A stretch of DNA of 64,000 bases from Isoetes taiwanensis (GCA_021234155.1 JAJEKV010000054.1:992001-1056000); one strand, 5' to 3'; counted from the stretch's first letter, positions 21,683-34,439 are shown. Notes: generated by a model from the sequence alone, not told the origin. Translations and numbers: made by a program.

Positions 21683-22016
21683 CTTCATCTTGCGGCCCCC
21701 TGCGAGATCGAAGTGCGAGATCGAAGTCTCCCCCTGCGGGATGCAAGTCGACGAAATTAAATGCCGAATTTGAACTTTGGGCGCCAGCATCCAATGAAAA
21801 AATTTAGGGTGAAGGAGCCGTTCTGATGGCTGGTTCTCTCCGAAATGCTCAGCTCATTCTTACGCCTCAGAAGATTGTCCTCCGTCTCATTTGGCGCCCA
21901 TCTCATTTGGCACTCGGCTGGATGTAGACACCAGTGAATCTGCAGGTAAAGCACAACATTGAAACGACTCAGCTGGTGGGATCATGCAGAAAAACTAAAT
22001 ATCATTCTTTTCTCAG

Positions 22017-22320
22017 GATTTTTAGGATACCCAATTGAAGTTCAAGAGAAATCTTAGCTCTATAGCCGAGAACGAGCTTGCACCAGCTTAGAGGCTTAAG
22101 AGTGTTGAATTCTTACTGGATCAACTAGGTCGGTCTTTTCTTTGGTCAAATGTTTCTGATTTTTTTTTTTCTGGTTAACGTTTTATGCATGTTCAAGCTT
22201 TTTTATGCTTTCATGTGCAGGATTCTACATACAAGTATTTTGAAAAAATTCTGATGGATCCATTCCACACTGCAATTCATAAGGATTCAAGAACATTCTT
22301 CTGCAAACATTATGAGTTGA
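22017..22320 (+). pseudogene. RPL15: Ribosomal protein L15 pseudogene, two exons with an intron
   Basis: The first block (22017-22128) follows a CAG acceptor and reads TQLKFKRNLSSIAENELA. After a one-base frame change it reads LRGLRVLNSYWIN and reaches a TAG at the place of a conserved glutamate, then a GT donor. The second block starts at 22221 after TTTCATGTGCAG and reads DSTYKYFEKILMDPFHTAIH, then CKHYEL. These are consecutive parts of eukaryotic large-subunit protein eL15. The retained intron argues for segmental duplication rather than retroposition. No 5' exons or C-terminal exon are found nearby, so this is a decayed partial copy. Confidence 0.8.
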
Positions 22321-24267
22321 TTTTTTTTTATGCATTGAGATGTAGCCATGCTCCTGTTTTGAGATTAAATATGCTGTACAAATTTCTCAATGTCATAGCC
22401 TGATCCATTTGCCATGTATGTATAAACTGGAAAAAGCCTCAAATCAAACATGTACATATCCATCTGAATGGAAATGATTTGTTATGGATATGTATTAAAT
22501 AACCATATGCTTAGTTAGAGTCTTGAGCTTCAATAAGTTATGGATATGTTTTAAATATGTAGAAGATTCATAAAGCTAACGCTTTAGCTTCACGTACTGC
22601 TTGCTATGATCAGCACATGTTCAAGCACATGTTCAACGACTTATGGCTGTTTCAGAAGGAAATTTTGTCATAGATGTTTAAAGCAGACAGTTGAATATTT
22701 GTAGTAGTAAAGGAGAAAACATTGTATTTTTTCTCGAGAAGATGATTGTGAAGGCAGTTTTGCAGTACTTTTCGCTGACCAACCTTTTCTACTTTTCCAT
22801 TATGGGTTCTTGGATTTGCTATATCTACATTATGGTAAAGCTAATAATGACTTTTTTTTCTCAGGATTCAAAGCTTCTGGAGTTGGAAGGTAAGATTCAG
22901 CACCAAGTTAAGTTGTATCTTCTGTTATAATTTTTAAGTTTTTGTGAGCTTAGAGATAGAGGTAAGATCGTCCTAATGTACTGATTCTAAATGCCGGGTT
23001 CATTTATCCCTTAACACCATATCAACTGCTTTAGTATGCGTTTCTTCCTACCCTTAGGTGCCATGGGTTTAGTGCAAAGATGATCCCCATACCTACAGAA
23101 TGATTGTTTGTTTGGCTCAGCTCAGTTCCTTATAAGATCCATGTGATGGAATATTTTTGCTGAGTTTCTATAAAACATGCTAAATAGGTTCACAGCTACC
23201 TCCATTCATAGGATTACCTATTCTTAATGATCAATTATTATAGCTGTATTATTATCTAAGCTCTATAATTGTTCAGATTTGTCTATTAGCATGAGAGCAG
23301 GAGCAGAAACCATGCCTGCTGCTGCAGAGACAGAATTAGAAATTCAAGCATCATGTCTACCGCGTAGGCATTAGTTAATGTGCTTTCTACTGGATCATGG
23401 TGGTTACGCTTGGATGTAAGTTGAATTTTTTTGTTTTTTATTTGATTGTACCATGCTTTTTGAGCAATTGTTATAACAAACCATTTTATGGTTCACTAAA
23501 GTGATAGTATTTCCTTTGAAGTTTGTCATCTGGAATAGAATACTAATTGTGGAGGATGCTAACTTGGTAAATTCAAGTTCTGCTTTTAATGCACAACAAG
23601 ACAGAGATATTCGGGATTTTTTTTTTCTGTTTGTAATAGAGGTACATGCTCCGTCTCTCTATATGTTTAATATATTCTTTAATGCCTTTGCAAAGTTAAG
23701 TAGAGAGTTTTGGCGATTGAGTCATTTTTAACATCCACTGCTCACTCCTTTCTCTGATTTGGGCCGGAGACAGAGATGAAGCTATAGCTGTATCAGAGAC
23801 CAGATATATTCTTTTCACAATTCTGGAACACATTCATGCATTCATGGCATGGCAAAAAATCAAGTATGGCATGCGTAATCTATGTGCATTTAGAAGTATG
23901 TTGTTAGTAATATGGTCTCTCTATGCTATCTCAGCCCTTATATATTAGAGAGTCGTTATGATTAGTAGTGGTATAAATATGTATGGCTGGTTCCACGAAA
24001 TTCTTCTCCACAAATGCTTTGATGGACAGTACCTTACTGAATAAATCCACGTATCACATCGCATATAATAATGCATAATTTGCAGTCCTGAGTTTATGTT
24101 AGAGTGCTGCTTTCGATTGCTAATTGTAATTGGCACCCTATTTGCAGGTTGGAAAAGGCGCTATGTCATTGGATTTGGCTTGGAATCCTTTTACCAAGTT
24201 TTATATTTATGAGGTGAATGAAGGTTAACTCCATTGTTCAATTTCTGGTGATTTATGTTATGGTGTT
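22321..24267. other. No recognised gene; isolated exon-like pieces
   Basis: Possible micro-exons with splice-like borders occur near 22866-22890 (DSKLLELE) and 24149-24211 (GTTGGAAAAGGCGC...). Neither can be tied to a family. The rest is AT-rich with no repeat of note. Confidence 0.3.
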
Positions 24268-24270
24268 CCT

Positions 24271-24349
24271 TGGCGGTCTGCATTTATAATATACTTTCCT
24301 CTCTCGAATAGGCGGTCTGCATTTATAATATACTTTCCTCTCTCGAATA
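24271..24349 (+). repeat. ~40-bp tandem duplication
   Basis: GGCGGTCTGCATTTATAATA followed by TACTTTCCTCTCTCGAATA occurs twice, nearly head to tail. Confidence 0.9.
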
Positions 24350-24764
24350 GTTTTATATATTTTATGGTCTCTTTGAGTGCCTGCTGGTGGTCATCTCAAG
24401 TACTTATTGCATCATACATAGGACATTTTTACTCCATTATAGACACCATAACTGGAAGTTCAAAGGAGTCGCATTTCAAAGTGCTTGCAAGCTCATACTT
24501 TGCTGCTCACTGGCCCTTTTTTTAAAGCCCTTCCAATGTTTTATTGGCACATATGTATTGCATGTTGCATGTATTCATGCATGTCATGCGACGGATCTAA
24601 AGTTAACAACCATTGATCCTACACAAGAAGTTGAGGAATTATAATAACAAAGGGTTCCCATTATCTCATTATTGCTGAATAATATTTTTACGTTTTTTCA
24701 ATTATATTGTTTTTGGTAGTTTGGCAGTTTTTGTGCAAATGGCAGCGCTTATTATAAGCAGACA
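24350..24764. other. No recognised gene
   Basis: Only short frames without domains are present. Confidence 0.35.
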
Positions 24765-24915
24765 ATGAAGCATCACATTGTTGATCTGCAAAACAGGGAT
24801 GGGCAATTTTAATGATGGAGCATCACATTGTTGATTTGCAAAACAGGGATGTGCAGTTTTATTGATGTGCGACAATTGATTTGCAGTTTGAGTGATGTGC
24901 AAAACAGAGATTGAC
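24765..24915 (+). repeat. Imperfect tandem repeat
   Basis: GAGCATCACATTGTTGAT, TTGCAAAACAGGGATG and TGCAGTTTTA variants recur three times with growing divergence. Confidence 0.8.
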
Positions 24916-25080
24916 ATTTTTATTTGTAAGATGTTTCTCATCATGTTCCTTCTCTTTCTTGGCATTATTAAATACATTTTATGCCTTACAATTTGAGGCG
25001 TAGATAAATATAAGGAGGGTAGGCAAGAACATGAAGCCTCAAAATTATGGTTCATATAGTCATCATGATCATGAGACTCA

Positions 25081-25826
25081 TTATGTTCTATATGCCCATC
25101 CATGCTCAGGTAAATAAGCCTGAACTGCCTCCTTGATGGCAAGATTAGGTACAAGCTGATCAGGTTGAAGGGGAGCTCGGGTTATTGGGTCAAACTTCCC
25201 AATCTGTTAAAAATCAATTCCGCCCATATCTCGTCCAGAATATTGCTTGCAGGTTTCGCTCCCCTTCCAATATTTAGGGCCTAACAGATTAAAATTCATG
25301 TTATTCATAATTCTGGCTTGCAAATGTATTGTGCAACTCATTGTAGATGTTCAGGAGATTTAAATATAGATTGGATTTTCATTTTTCTGGAGAGGTTGGA
25401 GATAGTTATTAGGGAGACACCATCTTAATTTTTGTCTTTGCTAGCTAATATGACATGGCATCAAACTCACGTACTAGCTTACCCTTTGAAGTTGTTTTGT
25501 AGCTTCATCATATTGCTTCTTTTGGAGCAAAGCCAATCCCAACAAGTAATGTGACTGCATGATTGAAATTAAATCGATGATTGGCAGTCAAGCCGAGGAC
25601 AAAATGAAATAAGACACTGACCTTTACACTACCCTCAAGCTCCAAGGCCTTTCTACAATCAGCTTCTACATGTTCCCAAATACTACATTTTCTAATCAGC
25701 AATGTTATTTCAACAGCATCATCACATTTAATAAGAATATGGCTCTTTAGAGTCTTACTCTCCTTTCCTGTGGCAGAGCGCTCTGTTTGTCCAACAGACC
25801 GCTATATCAGGACACAAGGTAATTGC
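25081..25826 (-). pseudogene. CHIP: CHIP-type E3 ubiquitin ligase locus lacking most of the U-box
   Basis: There are five minus-strand exons with consensus borders. 25826-25759 reads AITLCPDIAVCWTNRALCHR. 25691-25622 reads WEHVEADCRKALELEGSVK. 25554-25483 reads SHYLLGLALLQKKQYDEATK. 25280-25215 reads ALNIGRGAKPASNILDEIWA. 25203-25081 reads IGKFDPITRAPLQPDQLVPN, then AIKEAVQAYLPEHGWAYRT and a stop. These follow the order of plant CHIP: TPR co-chaperone domain, helical linker, end of the U-box. The phases of the first three joins agree (2, 0, 0). Between EIWAEL and IGKFDP the family has a long linker and the first half of the U-box that binds the E2 enzyme. Here only 11 bases separate them, so an internal deletion has occurred. 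The first TPR exon was not found upstream. CHIP ubiquitinates Hsp70/Hsp90 clients in the cytosol, and this copy should not. Confidence 0.85.
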
Positions 25827-27667
25827 CTGAAACCAAACACACAATCGATAAGATTGATGAGCAATAAATTTGAAGCAGGCAAATTAGTTTTTACAACAGC
25901 CATGAGCAAGCATTCTGAGACTACAAATTGATGGGCAAGCCTAGAATAACGAGATACAACCTTGACTCGTCCTGTCTGCAAGGCATCTAAGGGATTATAT
26001 AAAGATGTTCTTGGGTATCGCCGATTAGATGTTTTACATTGCCTTAACCTGGGTTGGGCTTTAGTGTCTGTTATCTACATACGAAAACCTGTTACAATTG
26101 TCCTTGGCCTCTTCAAATCAATGCTTCCACCTTTTTTTGCCTATAGTGATCACAAAAAATAACTTAAATTCGAAAAAACATCATTCCGTAAAAACAAATA
26201 AAGCTACCATGGAATAGGCCTTACAGTGTAACTAGAAAGAGATAACGCATCAGCGCTCTCCTCCAGACTACGAGTTTTATAAATTAAACTTTTAGGACAT
26301 AATGCTAACTATAACTCAGCCAAATAGAGACTGCATTAGAGCTACAAAATTCAACTTTCACGTGAAGCTCTTACGACTTGGAACTTGGAAATGGTACCAT
26401 ATACCCTAAGCTCTTAGTTCCTCGCGGATTGTCTGATGTGGTTTGGGGCCCATGGGAGACCACTCGAGAGGATCTTGGGGAGGCGACACTTAATTATCAC
26501 ATATAGAGGATCAAAATCGCAACGTCTAGATGCTTTTGCCTAGTTGGTTGGGGCACGATAATTAAGGTGTTGTATCGTTGTCCATCCACATGAACATCCT
26601 TGATGATGCCCAAGCATGGACCCTGGTGTGCTTGAATTTTGGCCAGGTAGATTTTCACATAGTGTGCGAATGCACTTGAATTTTGGTCAGATAGATTTTC
26701 ACACTGTGTGCCTGGGGCATGTGTAAGCGAAGGTTTAGAATTTACATAAAAGTTCTTATATTATTGTATACAATCGGCAAAACATTTCTTTCAAGTGAAA
26801 TTTACTATAAATTTCCAACCGCTAAAACCTCACCGGTTTCCCCTCACCCTTGCGCCAACTCCAACGGTCATTGCCAACAAATAGAAAAACTTCTGGGGAT
26901 CAAATCCAATAAACAGATTCTCAACTGCTAAAATCTTGTCATTCACTTGCCCCCCTTTGCGCCTGCCTCTCATTGACGTATGACTTGCATATATATGCTA
27001 AACCATAGACAATATCACAATCGGATCAAGTCCGGTGGTGCATTTTTGTGCGGCTCATGCCCCAATATCAGGGAATCACAAACAGGTGCATCAATTTTGA
27101 ATTATAAGTTGAAATGGTGCCGACGACACTACTGTAGCTAGGTAGATCTTGTGAAACAGGCTCAGGTTGATTGAAAAAAAAAAGATCTAACGATTATGAT
27201 ATTGTTAGGGTAAGCTAACTGGTCTGTGATTGCCTGTTACCACATGCTAGTCGCTGATAACCTCCCGTCCAAGTTCCAGTTAGCCTAGGCCTACCCTTTA
27301 ATAACTTTCTTATCTTATTATAATTGGGCAAACATTATGCGGAGCTAGAAGAAGTCCAAAAGAATAAATGGTTAATGGTCTGTTTCATCTTCGACACCAA
27401 CTGCAGCACGTGTTGATCTCCAATTGGGAATTGTATGCGTACAACGCCTATTAGGTAAAGGCCTATGCTTATTCTTGCCGAACGGGAATGGGGTCGTCGG
27501 CCAAAGAGAGGAAAAGAGCGCTTGCCTGATACACCTGATCCTGCTTCTCTGACAATGTAGTTTTCATTTCAATTTTGCTCAATAGTCGCCACAAGGCTTT
27601 ATTTGGTGCGTATCTGTGAATTTGTTATTTTGTAAATTTGTATCTGAGGGCTTGTGGATTCACAGAT
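25827..27667. other. No recognised gene; upstream region of the transporter
   Basis: The expected first CHIP exon (minus) is not seen. About 26630-26705 contains a short duplication (TTGAATTTTGG, AGATTTTCACA). No promoter element for the gene at 27668 can be assigned with confidence. Confidence 0.35.
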
Positions 27668-29071
27668 ATGGACGGAAAACATAGCCTTGGACGCGTTTTG
27701 AGCTCTATTTTGTTGTGGTGGTTCTTTAATGTCATGACCGTCGTCTCCAATAAGTGGATTTTTCAGGTATATTCTCTTAGTTTTGAAGATCCAATTATTG
27801 CCTTATTCCCCTTGTTTACGTTTGCAATGCAGCACTTCTCTTCTTACCCTATTTTGGATTCGCAATTCTTTCCTTTTTGGATCTTCTTGAGTACTTTCTA
27901 GGGCGAAAGTCATATCTGATTTTTCTTTTAATTGATTTCTATCTTTTTTGCAGGTCCTAACATTCCAGTTTCCTTTAACTGTAACAGTTATCCATCTTTT
28001 AATTTCAGCATTAGGAGGCTGGATTAGTATAGAGGTTTTAAAGTTGAAACCTTTGATTAAGGTCAACTCTGCTGATCACATTCATCGGATACTTCCAATG
28101 TCAGCTGTATTCTGTGTGAATATTGTTTTAGGAAACGTGAGCCTCAGATATATTCCTGTCTCCTTCATGCAGACAATCAAGTCCTTAACGCCTGCTACTA
28201 CATGTAATGCAAATGTTATCTTTTCCCCCAAAGATAGTCAGAAAGCATAGATTTTTTCTAATGATATTCTTGGCATCTATTGTTTAGTGGTTTTACAGTG
28301 GCTTGTATGGAAGAAATCATTTGATAGGCGAGTATGGCTGTCATTGATACCTGTTGTTGGTGGGATAATGGTTGCATCATTGACAGAGTTAAGTTTTAAC
28401 ATGATTGGATTTCTTGCTGCTTTTTGTGGATGCCTTGTGACATCCACAAAAACTATACTAGCTGAAAAATTACTACATGGCTACAACTTTGACAGGTACT
28501 TTTAAGGTTTGGTTGATCCTTAAAAGAAGCAGGATTTAACAATTGAAACTCTTCTTGACAGCATAAATACTGTATACTATATGGCACCATATGCCGCCTC
28601 TCTGTTGCTCGTTCCCACACTTTTTCTTGAGGGCCAAGGTGTTTTCAAGTGGGCTGAAGGCCAGAGTTCTCTCATGCTTCCATCTTCAATATTGGTTATC
28701 TCTGGAACTGTTGCATTTTGTCTCAATTTTTCCATATTTTATGTTATTCAGTCTACTACAGCCTTGACTTTCAACGTCGCTGGGAATTTGAAGGTACGTG
28801 TGTTCATTGTGGTTGGTTGATATGTTAGAATGTTAAGAGTTACATTACGTTAAGGTTTCTTGTCCAAGGTGTTAATGGTATTTGTGCTCTTCAGGTTGCA
28901 GTAGCTATCATTGTCTCATGGTTGATTTTTCGAAATCCCATATCTATTTGGAATGCATTTGGCTGTATCATTACTTTGCTTGGCTGTATGTGCTATGGAT
29001 ATATCAGTCAGGTGGTTTCTCGAAAACAAGAAGTGGCATTGCTTCCAGCGATGAAGCCTGACAGATTTTGA
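27668..29071 (+). CDS. Nucleotide-sugar transporter, UDP-galactose transporter/GONST5-like
   Basis: Five exons give an uninterrupted 321-aa protein: 27668-27766, 27954-28203, 28288-28495, 28562-28793 and 28895-29071. All introns have GT-AG borders and are 66-187 bp, and the phases join cleanly. It opens MDGKHSLGRVLSSILLWWFF and continues NKWIFQ, KLKPLIKVN, NIVLGNVSLRYIPVSFMQTI, KSLTPATT, VVGGIMVASLTELSFNMIGF, STKTILAEKLLHGYNFD, SINTVYYMAPYAA, CLNFSIFYVIQSTTALTFNV and VSWLIFRNPIS. These are hallmark segments of the plant KT/TPT group that includes UDP-GalT1 and GONST5. Members are Golgi antiporters with about ten membrane spans that import UDP-sugars for wall glycan synthesis. The C-terminal tail is short and lacks the longer basic tail of angiosperm relatives. 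Substrate cannot be read from sequence. It appears functional. Confidence 0.93.
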
Positions 29072-29598
29072 GTATTAAAGTACTACCCAAAGTTCACATT
29101 TTGTAATGCAATTCCTTGATTGTATAAATTATTTTCTAATTAATACTGGACTCCCAAACAAAACATAGACTTTTCCTAGCCTTCGGAAGGACCAGTGGAA
29201 ACGGTGCATGTCCTCCTCGTAAGATATGCTCAGACATGGCCTGGAATTGGATAATAGAGACGTCCACCATAAGAGGGCTGGAAAGGCGGGGTTGTTTTTT
29301 TATAATATTGAAGGAGCACTCGTGCTTCAGAATCAGTAAGCTTTGAAGATATGAAGTTTACTGCTGTATTATCAAATGCTTCAGAAAATAGTAATATGCA
29401 TGCTGCTGCATAATGATTCAATCTGTTGCCCTATTTCATAAACATACTTCAAGCACATTGGATGCTTTAGCTGATTAAACGTCCCAACATAATTCAATCA
29501 GATTGGATGATTTAGCAGATTATAGGTCCTGACATATCTATAATATCATAAGCAACAAAGACATTTGGGTCGGGCCTATGACCATATCATGTAGGTTC
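29072..29598. other. Transporter 3' flank, no recognised gene
   Basis: The 3' untranslated region probably lies in the first ~100 bases (AT-rich, ending near TAATACTGGACTCC). A minus frame at 29230-29421 shows no domain. Confidence 0.4.
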
Positions 29599-29721
29599 TT
29601 TCTGACGTTATCATTTGAATGTGTTCTTTATTAGCTTCTACTTTTCTGGTTTGCTAGTAATTCTGACGTTATCATTTGAATGTGTTCTTTATTAGCTTCT
29701 ACTTTTCTGGTTTGCTAGTAA
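29599..29721 (+). repeat. ~61-bp perfect tandem duplication
   Basis: TTCTGACGTTATCATTTGAA through CTGGTTTGCTAGTAA occurs twice head to tail with no visible difference, so the duplication looks recent. Confidence 0.9.
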
Positions 29722-30704
29722 GCATGTGTAATATGAGCTTTTGAACCCTAGATATAATTATGCTCCTAGATATTGGCAATATCATATTTGACAATACACA
29801 TTTATATATTGTGATAACAATTTTATATTGGACGCGGGTGTGATATTTGATCCTTTAACCTTTTAAGTTTTACTAAAATTGCTAAAATACTCTTCGTTTA
29901 GGGGTGGGTGTGATATTTGATCCTTACTTTGTCTTTCAATTTTAGGAGAAAACTCTAAAATAACCTTTAAGTTTTACTAAAGTTGCAAAAATACTCTTAG
30001 TTTAGGGGTATTTTTGATGGAAATGACAATAATCCTTTTGTGATGATCCAAATAAGAATATGTCCTTCAAAGACGGCGTAGATTGTGATGATATTTTTTC
30101 ATAGAAGTTAAGTTCACCCGAATCTGAGTTTGGAATCACAAGTTATGCTACCGTTAATAACTCAAAAAAGTTGTGAGGATTAAGTAATCCATAACTTAAG
30201 ATTCAGGACTCCAATTCAGGTGATCTTAGCTTTGAAGGGAAGATCCCATCCTCATCCACAAAGCATTTGGATACATTCCCATTTGGATCATCAAAAAAAG
30301 AAAGATAAGGTCATCGCCATCAAATATATCCCTAAATTGCAGGTTTTTTGACAGCTTTAGGAAAACTTAAGGGTATTTTGGAGTTTTTTTTTTCCAATTT
30401 TATATTTCTATATATTTAACTAGGAGAGTGTGACATTTGAATTTTCACTTGTCTTGCTGTCTTTCATATAGAATTCAAAGTTGAAATGACTTTCATACAA
30501 ACTTCTTCCAGCCCTTTAAATAGAACACATAATGAGAGATGTTAAAGGAGGTTAATGGGGCTAGTCAATGTTTCATTGTGGTTCATTCTTATTGTAATTG
30601 TATTGAATCACGCCTGTTAGACCATCAGGTCCATAGACGCGAAAAAGTTACATGCATGTTTTTTTGGTCAACTGAAAAAATGGAAAAACTAACAAAACTA
30701 GACC
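29722..30704. other. No recognised gene
   Basis: Degenerate repeats of GGGGTGGGTGTGATATTTGA and ACCTTTAAGTTTTACTAAA occur between 29830 and 30010. The rest is AT-rich. Confidence 0.4.
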
Positions 30705-31911
30705 TTACACATCAAGGTCTTTTGCCATGTCGTAAAGGTCCAGTAGCTCTTTCCTTGACCTGTCATAATCTTGAAGATACATACCAAGTTTTATAAACTG
30801 GTAGATTCAAAAGCTCGTGAAAAGAATCGCAGCTGATATCATGCTGTGCCCTTAGGTAGTCAAAAGCTGAGCAATGGAGAAGAGCATGTCGTTCATCTTC
30901 TACTTGAGCGTCTAGGCAGCAAGGACAAAAACGCAATTCACGTGGCATATCCTGCTCTCGTCCCACCTCAATTGCCAGTCTATGTGAACTTAGGCGCATG
31001 CAAGAGAGAAGCTTCCGCTTTCCTCTACTAAGCTTACCATTTAAATAATCCTGCTCGCCATAGACTATCATTGCATTTACTTCTTCCCTGTAAAAGTTTC
31101 TTTTTGTCCCAAGATCTCCAACTGGCCACAATTTCAACAGAGATTTATTGGTCACTAAATCTCGAATCCCTATACTAGATGAAGGTAGATCATCCAGTCC
31201 AATGCTCCAATAGCCTGCCCACTCTTCTAAATACTTATACCATCCCACATGGGATTGGATCATAGATTCTTGCAAGGCTTGTCTCGACAATCTGTGGTCT
31301 TCTAATTTTTGTATTCTACCAAAATACTCTAGTGTTTGACAAAGGGCTTCCACTTCAAGCGGATACATACCTGTTTCTGCAAGCAGCATCTCATATGGGG
31401 TCTGAGTTTTAACTCCCAATTCTTCAAGCAAGAAACGCTTTTGAACCTTCCACTTTGATCGTGCAAGACCAGGACCCCAGACCATGCACCCATATAGTAC
31501 CACTGTTTGAACCAATGTCCGAAACATTAATTTACGGAGATGCCAACTCCAGATATGGTTATGTCTGCAATAGCTGAGCATATGATATAGTGCCCTTAGC
31601 CCCCCCGATATTCTCTTCCGGACTCCGCTATTCCATTTATAGTTATTTGTCAACTCTATGCCCAAATACTTGTATGATTTGACCTGTTCCAAAATCTCTC
31701 CATCAAATTCCATATCTGCTTTTTGGCGAGAACCCATCACCATCACCTTCGTTTTCCCTTTATTCACATTCATACCAGCATAGACACAAAATTTCTCAAG
31801 TCCTTGAAGAAGTTTTTGCAAACCCTGTGGTGTTTGAGAAACAAGTACCACATCATCATCAACATGAATATAATTGCATATCAGCATTATATTCATTGTG
31901 CAATTTACCAA
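30705..31911 (-). mobile_element. LINE (non-LTR retrotransposon) fragment, 3' part of ORF2
   Basis: The 382-aa minus frame (30763-31911) begins inside the reverse transcriptase palm at HVDDDVVLVSQTPQGL, a changed YADD catalytic box. It continues through VNKGKTKVMVMGSRQ, SYKYLGIELT, LVQTVVLYGCMVWGPGL, and a C-terminal zinc-like segment CPCCLDAQVEDERHALLHC. After VYKTW a frame change leads to LGMYLQDYDRSRKELLDLY and a stop at 30705. This is the usual layout of plant LINE ORF2 downstream of the RT core. The 5' half, including the endonuclease and most of the RT, is absent. The truncation is typical of LINE insertion. It is not functional. Confidence 0.9.
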
Positions 31912-32078
31912 TTCGGTAGATTGGAGCCCATGATCATAACAGTTCTTATCGGATACATCCCCTCATAGAATTAAATTGAATTGTTTTTTATTGATTTCTG
32001 TAGGAGCGAAGTGAAATTTATCAAAATGCCCTTACTTTTTTGCTCACTCTATCAAAATGCTGCCGAACGGAAGCCGAA
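31912..32078. other. Short spacer
   Basis: Nothing is recognised. Confidence 0.3.
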
Positions 32079-32240
32079 TGGTATAACATCATTTAGCATC
32101 AAACTTGGCATCTCTGAATCCACAAACAAATATGTGTACAACATGTATAATACTGAAGACGCTCAACATGGTTTTTCTCACATAATAATAAAGGTGAATG
32201 GTATAACATCATTTAGCATCAAACCTGGCATCTCTGAATA
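32079..32240 (+). repeat. Direct repeat, 118 bp apart
   Basis: AATGGTATAACATCATTTAG followed by CATCAAAC(C/T)TGGCATCTCTGAAT occurs at about 32079 and 32197. Confidence 0.85.
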
Positions 32241-32449
32241 GTTGCTCTTATCTGTTAAAAGGAATTTTGCAAAATGTTGCAATATGTTTGGAATTGGGAG
32301 GTAAAGAAACAAATTTCTTAACTGCTTTTATGTTGTTCACAAATTCTAAGGATGCGAAAGGAAGCTTCATTATGTGACTGAAGAACTTGCTCTCTATTGC
32401 TTCACTTATAAGTATGACTAGAGATTTTAGCAAGGATGACATATTCAAC

Positions 32450-33480
32450 AAAATTTGGACTTATTCAGATTTAATAGATAGCACTTCAAGAATGCAATTA
32501 TAAGAATATATGTATTGTTTGATTCTTCTTGATTGTTATAATTTTTATAAGTTTTAATTATATATGTTTATTTTTCAATTAAAACTATAATGGTTATCAA
32601 AGAATAAGCTTGATTTCCAAACTAAATTTCTTTTGAATCTATTTAGAATTAGATATTTCAAGAATTTAACAGATTTAAAATTTAGCAATCATGATAATTA
32701 AATGAAATCCGATGGTTTGATAAGCGATTGACTTAAACTATTATTAGAATTTTACAATCTATAAACTTTTACACTTTTAAAAATACTTTAAAAAACGTTT
32801 TAGGTTGAAACTAAATAAGGATATAAAGTTATTGGTTTAATAATAACTATTGAATAATTTATTATTAATAAAATAAAATATATTGATATTTAATCAATAA
32901 TTATAAACTATTTATTTTTTATTAAATATAAACGTAATCATTTAATTAATTTCAATCTAAAACTTTCTTTAAATATTTTGAAAAAAACAGCATTTTAATT
33001 ATACAGAGTTATCTTAGATGATAATTTAATTCTAAATAGATGAAACCGAGAATTAGTTTAGAAAGCAACTTTAAACTTTAATAAGTATCATATTTTTTTA
33101 TTTAAAGATAAACATAAAAAATTATTAAAATCAATAAGAGCTAAAAATACATATAATATTATTATAATGGCATCCTTGAAGTACATTTCTTAGATTTGAA
33201 TAAGTTCTTTGTTAAATATGTCATAAGGGATGATCTTATGGTGAAACAGGAGTTAACAAATGATCATTATGTATCATGTATTTGGCACCATATAATCGTG
33301 TATACTGTCATCCTTATTGGAAATGATATTTATGTATGCCAATGTATGTATGATGATTTATAATAGAATTTTGACGTAGTGACAATTTTTTGAAAGTTAC
33401 GACAATATAAGATTTGTTTATATACAGTAGTTGTCACTCAATTCTTCACTAATATCAAAATTCCATATGACTTTTAGCTA
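32450..33480. other. Strongly AT-rich block
   Basis: About 1 kb made almost wholly of A and T with many TTTAAT/ATTAAA stretches, and no open frame of note. It could act as a matrix-attachment-like region or be a decayed element interior, but nothing decides between them. Confidence 0.5.
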
Positions 33481-34439
33481 GGATCTGATTGTTAGGTAGT
33501 ATCACTATAGCCTACCACTATCCCTGATGCTGAGTCTCAGCAACTCTCGTCTTTCCAAATGGCAAGGGATAAATTCTTGATTGCTAAAGTCATGCGACAA
33601 GTGCAGTTCCATTTGAAATGTAGATTGGTCTGTCAATGCATTTCAATTGCCCCCTCTGTTCATGAAATACCCATTTAGATTGGCACTTTTGTACATTCTC
33701 AATGCTATTATCCGGCATCCCCTTGGACTGTAGTATTTGAAAAATCATGAAGATAGATTCCAAAGACTATAGAATGCTAGTTGTTTTTTTCTTTGCCATG
33801 CCAAAATATTCACTATCGAGAGTATGATCAGTTCGTTCTTACTGATGACCATCTCAATTCCATCCTATAAACATGAAATTATCTATGTAGATGCAACTGA
33901 GATGCCGTTTTTAGACAGTGACTCAGAGAACCACGTTCAGCCTACTAAGCAGTTCCACCTTCCCATCGGACCCCATGGGGGTGTTGGATGACTTTGATTT
34001 CACGGGCGACTGAAGGGACTGAAGAATTATAGGTTTGTTGGATCCCTGTCACGTTTCAATCAAGAATATCTCTCATGGCTCTTGTACATCAACATCAAGG
34101 GATCCCTGCATCCCAAGTGGATCTTATTCATCCTCTTCAAGCTCCCACAACTCAATAATGTCTATTGTCTGAAACATGGAAAAAAAAACACCCATTTATC
34201 CTCTAGCCTGTCGCACATAAGGTGGGGAGACTCAGGTTGTTTTGCACATTCAAACACCTGAGATGATGTTGTAGACTTGAGTAACCCTCGCCTCTAGACT
34301 TTGTCTTGCATTAAAGAAGGCAGTTGTGGCCTTGTTTAACAAAGACAAACGTCTTTGCATGGAGCTACATGAACTTAGAGGCATCAACAAGGACATGGAA
34401 TAATTCAAAATTTCTACCAAGCATGATGTATGTCCGGTT
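33481..34439. other. Probable upstream part of a decayed Ty3 element
   Basis: No intact frame is present. A plus-strand stretch near 34330-34440 (LFNKDKRLCMELHELRGINK) may be coding debris just upstream of the RT relic. No LTR was identified. Confidence 0.3.
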
